NCBI GenBank assembly: GCA_902776645.1
Contig: CACYQT010000039.1
Span: 1 to 35,052 of the forward strand
DNA length: 35,052 nucleotides
Direction: 5' to 3'
Origin: an uncultured bacterium
GTDB taxonomy: Bacteria; Verrucomicrobiota; Lentisphaeria; Oligosphaerales; Oligosphaeraceae
The notes under the pieces are model-generated. The model searched no databases and had not been told where the DNA came from. It was given only the letters and a program-made list of their open reading frames with translations. The translations under genes were made by a program, and so were the position numbers. Below are positions 33,049-35,052 of this stretch, in pieces. Within the stretch, counting starts at the first letter, position 1; each line of letters opens with the position of its first letter.

Positions 33049-34218
33049 ATGACGCAGCAATTGGTGACAACGGCGAGACGCGGATGGGACTGGATGTTCC
33101 TGCCGCGGCATCATGCCAACGGCATATCGAGCTTCAGCGACAAGAAGTTCTATGTCGTGCTGTTCCTGTATCTTGCGTCATTTTTAGTATTTGCGCACGA
33201 TCCGTTTTTCCATCAGCATGGCGCGTTCGTCTATCAGCAGGGCTTGGTGACGCTGCTGTTGGCGGCGGTCGTGGCCGCCGCCTTCAACTGGGAGATGTGT
33301 CTCTTCGGCAAGCCCGTGGGGGCGAATCTGCTGCTGCATGTCATACAAGTGTTTCCGCTGTCGCTGTTCATGGCGCGGATCACGGCGAAGGCGAGCGTTC
33401 CGGACGAGCCGGAATCGCTTTTCGGCCATGCGGTGGAGATGATGAAAGGATGGTCGAATCGTTTGTTCGGTGACATTGTCAGCGGGATTCCCGTATGGGT
33501 GACGGATTTGTTCACGAACTGGCGGATTTGCATCCTGCTGGCGTTCGTGTTGTTCTTCCTGTGTTTCCGCAACCTGCCGTTGAAGGTGGCCTCCGTCGTC
33601 TGCGCGTTGCTGGTGCCGTTCGCGAGCGTCATCGCCAAAGGGCCCGTCGGCTATCTGCTGCCCGGCATGATTCTGCTCGGCGGCGGCATGGCGATGCAGT
33701 TCTGCCGCTATGACAAGATCCTCTATTTTGAGAACATCTTCCATCGGCTGCGGGCGTCCACGAGTCTCGATTCAATGCTTGCCGCCGTCATCCTGCGGAC
33801 GATGACGGATCTGCAGAACCAGACGCGCATGTCCGAAAAGAATCTGCTGAGCCTCGTCCGGGCGGAATACGATCCGGACGGCAAGATGACGCCGGCCGAT
33901 CTGCAGCTCATTGCGGGGGAAGTGCTTCAGCGGATGGTCTATGAATACGATCTGGTCGTCGTCCGCGGCGATGCGGAAGGGCTGTTTCTGCAGCCGAACG
34001 CGCTGCTGCGCTGCCATGACAGCCTGCTGACGCAGCTGGCCGTCTTCCCGCGCGTCGTGCTGGCGTTGGTCGCGGCGGTCGTTTGGGTGCTGCTGCCGAT
34101 TGATCTGGTTCCCGATTCGCTTCCGTTTCTGGGGATGCTCGACGATGTGACGGTGGCGATTTTCTCCGGAATCGTCCTGCGGAATTCGGTGGAGGGGCAT
34201 GTTCAGCGTCGGCAGTGA
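33049..34218 (+). CDS. Polytopic membrane protein with C-terminal DUF1232 (YkvA-like) motif
   Basis: 389 aa. About six TM helices occupy the first 215 residues (clear ones at about 33-50, 63-80, 92-108, 160-176, 179-197 and 201-216). A cytoplasmic helical region (about 220-330) follows with MSEKNLLSLVRAEYDPDGKMTPADLQ, which looks like a short acidic helix-loop-helix. The C-terminal 335-378 segment matches DUF1232/YkvA: VLLPIDLVPDSLPFLGMLDDVTVA. DUF1232 function is unknown. The ribosome site is weak (GGAAA). The 3' end overlaps the EI24-like gene by 20 bp. Its place in the ESCRT-like cluster suggests a membrane partner. Confidence 0.75.
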   Translation: MTQQLVTTARRGWDWMFLPRHHANGISSFSDKKFYVVLFLYLASFLVFAHDPFFHQHGAFVYQQGLVTLLLAAVVAAAFNWEMCLFGKPVGANLLLHVIQVFPLSLFMARITAKASVPDEPESLFGHAVEMMKGWSNRLFGDIVSGIPVWVTDLFTNWRICILLAFVLFFLCFRNLPLKVASVVCALLVPFASVIAKGPVGYLLPGMILLGGGMAMQFCRYDKILYFENIFHRLRASTSLDSMLAAVILRTMTDLQNQTRMSEKNLLSLVRAEYDPDGKMTPADLQLIAGEVLQRMVYEYDLVVVRGDAEGLFLQPNALLRCHDSLLTQLAVFPRVVLALVAAVVWVLLPIDLVPDSLPFLGMLDDVTVAIFSGIVLRNSVEGHVQRRQ

Positions 34219-34945
34219 TTTCAGCCGTGGCATCGGCTATGTGTTCAAAGGCATCATGGGCTTCTGGAAACGGCCACGCCTGTGGGTGTACGCGATTGTG
34301 CCGTTTATCTGCGTAAAGGCCTTGTTCGCTGTAGTTTCATACTACGTTATGAATTCGCATGTGAAGCCGTTGGTCGAACGATTGACGGCGATGATTTCCA
34401 GCTGGGGGATGGAGACATTGGCCGTCGTGGCGGGCTTCGTCGTGCATTGGACGGCGGTCATCGCGTTCTTTCTGTTCATGGCGTCCATCACCAGCATGCT
34501 GTTCGAAATGTTCGGCGGCGTGTTTTTTACATATATGGTACGACGATATGAACATATCGTCTATGAACGGCCGCTGGATCCGCCTGTGACATGGCGGCAG
34601 GATCTTCTGAACACGGTTGGCTGCGTTGTCTATTCCGTCGGGACGGTGATATTGAACATACCGCTTCTGCTGCTTGGCTTTGTGTTTCCATTTTTCGCGC
34701 ACGCCTTGGCGGCGTGCTTTGTCGGCTATCGCTATGGCATCAGCTACTGCGCGGAATCCGGCTTCAACAAAGGTTGGTCCATCGCGTTGCTGCAGCAGCG
34801 GTTCGCGGGGCGGAAAGCCGTTTTATACGGCTTCGGCATGATGGTTTTTCTGCTGCTGATGATACCGTATATTTCCATCCTGCTGATTCCGGGCTTCGTC
34901 ATCGGCGGGACGATTCTGGTGAATGAAGAGCATAGAAGAGCTTAA
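34199..34945 (+). CDS. EI24/CysZ-like integral membrane protein
   Basis: 248 aa with about four to five hydrophobic segments and the EI24-family layout: FSRGIGYVFKGIMGFWKRPRLWVYAIVPF at the start, a long amphipathic part, VHWTAVIAFFLFMA, a cytoplasmic stretch with WRQDLLNTVGC, and a final hairpin with PYISILLIPGFVIGGTIL. Bacterial EI24 relatives include CysZ (sulfate uptake) and many uncharacterised proteins; eukaryotic EI24 is an ER membrane protein linked to autophagy. Sulfate transport is not supported by any neighbour. GGAGGGGC lies directly before the ATG, inside the preceding gene, so translation is coupled. The stop codon falls within the first CTTAAAG repeat unit. Confidence 0.75.
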   Translation: MFSVGSDFSRGIGYVFKGIMGFWKRPRLWVYAIVPFICVKALFAVVSYYVMNSHVKPLVERLTAMISSWGMETLAVVAGFVVHWTAVIAFFLFMASITSMLFEMFGGVFFTYMVRRYEHIVYERPLDPPVTWRQDLLNTVGCVVYSVGTVILNIPLLLLGFVFPFFAHALAACFVGYRYGISYCAESGFNKGWSIALLQQRFAGRKAVLYGFGMMVFLLLMIPYISILLIPGFVIGGTILVNEEHRRA

Positions 34946-34968
34946 AGCTTAAAGCTTAAAGCTTAAAG
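34941..34968 (+). repeat. Four perfect CTTAAAG heptamers
   Basis: CTTAAAG is repeated four times head to tail with no mismatch. The first copy contains the TAA stop of the EI24-like gene. Each junction forms AAGCTT and each unit contains TTAA. It directly precedes CTAG octamer array C. Confidence 0.95.
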
Positions 34969-34977
34969 CAGAAGGCA

Positions 34978-35025
34978 TTAGGAGGCTAGGCTTCTAGACG
35001 CCTAGACGCCTAGAAAACTAGAATA
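34978..35025 (+). repeat. CTAG octamer array C
   Basis: Six tandem 8-bp units in register: TTAGGAGG, CTAGGCTT, CTAGACGC, CTAGACGC, CTAGAAAA, CTAGAATA. Five of six begin CTAG. The array lies downstream of the EI24-like gene; the next gene is beyond the window. Internal complementarity (CTAGGC with GCCTAG) allows weak hairpins. Confidence 0.9.
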
Positions 35026-35052
35026 AAAAACAAAAATCTACAAAAATAGTTG

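Noticed and set aside
34199..34945. Sulfate transporter CysZ
   Set aside because: Only the broad EI24 family layout is visible, and no sulfur-assimilation gene is nearby, so the specific name is not supported.
30042..35025. CTAG octamer arrays as CRISPR
   Set aside because: Units are 8 bp with no separate spacers and no cas genes are in the window.

Overview
The window (about 57% GC by eye, 35 kb) is bacterial chromosome. It has no rRNA, tRNA, transposase or CRISPR array that I can see. A Gram-negative host is indicated by a Wza-type exporter, a C-terminally aromatic outer-membrane beta-barrel and an O-antigen ligase. The type III glutamine synthetase, DUF1080 protein, GH78 rhamnosidase and degenerate FGE-like protein together suggest the PVC group (Lentisphaerota, Kiritimatiellota or Verrucomicrobiota, possibly gut-associated). 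That placement is inference from gene content, not proven.

Region 1 (54-11289, minus strand) is a surface-polysaccharide locus. In transcription order it holds: a WecA-type sugar-phosphate transferase fused to a nucleotide-sugar-epimerase-type N-terminal region; RmlB and RmlA (dTDP-sugar synthesis); a small secreted protein with its own promoter and terminator; an outer-membrane beta-barrel; a Wza exporter; a Wzz/BY-kinase with a striking Tyr-Gly tail; a CpsB-type phosphatase; and an APH-fold sugar kinase. A large O-antigen ligase/TPR protein with a natural nine-histidine run is divergent from it (11551-15129). RmlC and RmlD are not in the window.

Region 2 (15118-25762) is mostly housekeeping and sugar metabolism: RadC and a QueG-like reductase (overlapping by 4 bp), a phosphohexomutase followed by a GH78 alpha-L-rhamnosidase, type III glutamine synthetase with an EEP-family hydrolase, and a secreted DUF1080 protein. 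Strong intrinsic terminators lie at 21123-21162 and 25783-25824.

Region 3 (25839 to the window end) is the exciting part. The plus-strand run from 28339 encodes, in order: a two-TM protein of unknown function; a coiled-coil protein with an N-terminal amphipathic helix; a protein with the helix order and sequence signature of ESCRT-III/Snf7 (30107-30760); a AAA ATPase with an apparent N-terminal MIT domain (30792-31790), which is the Vps4/CdvC architecture; a single-pass membrane protein; a polytopic protein ending in a DUF1232/YkvA motif; and an EI24/CysZ-like membrane protein. An ESCRT-III filament protein next to an MIT-AAA ATPase is the core of the eukaryotic and archaeal membrane-scission machine. 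Bacterial ESCRT-III relatives known to me (PspA, Vipp1/IM30) normally lack a Vps4 partner, so this looks like a candidate complete bacterial ESCRT-III/Vps4 system with its own membrane proteins. A divergent pair, a CsgG/LpoB-like membrane protein and a degenerate FGE-like membrane protein, shares its upstream region and may belong to it.

Three intergenic gaps in this cluster carry a peculiar repeat: tandem 8-bp units beginning CTAG, in perfect 8-bp register (30042-30089, 32986-33025, 34978-35025). They occur nowhere else in the window as arrays.
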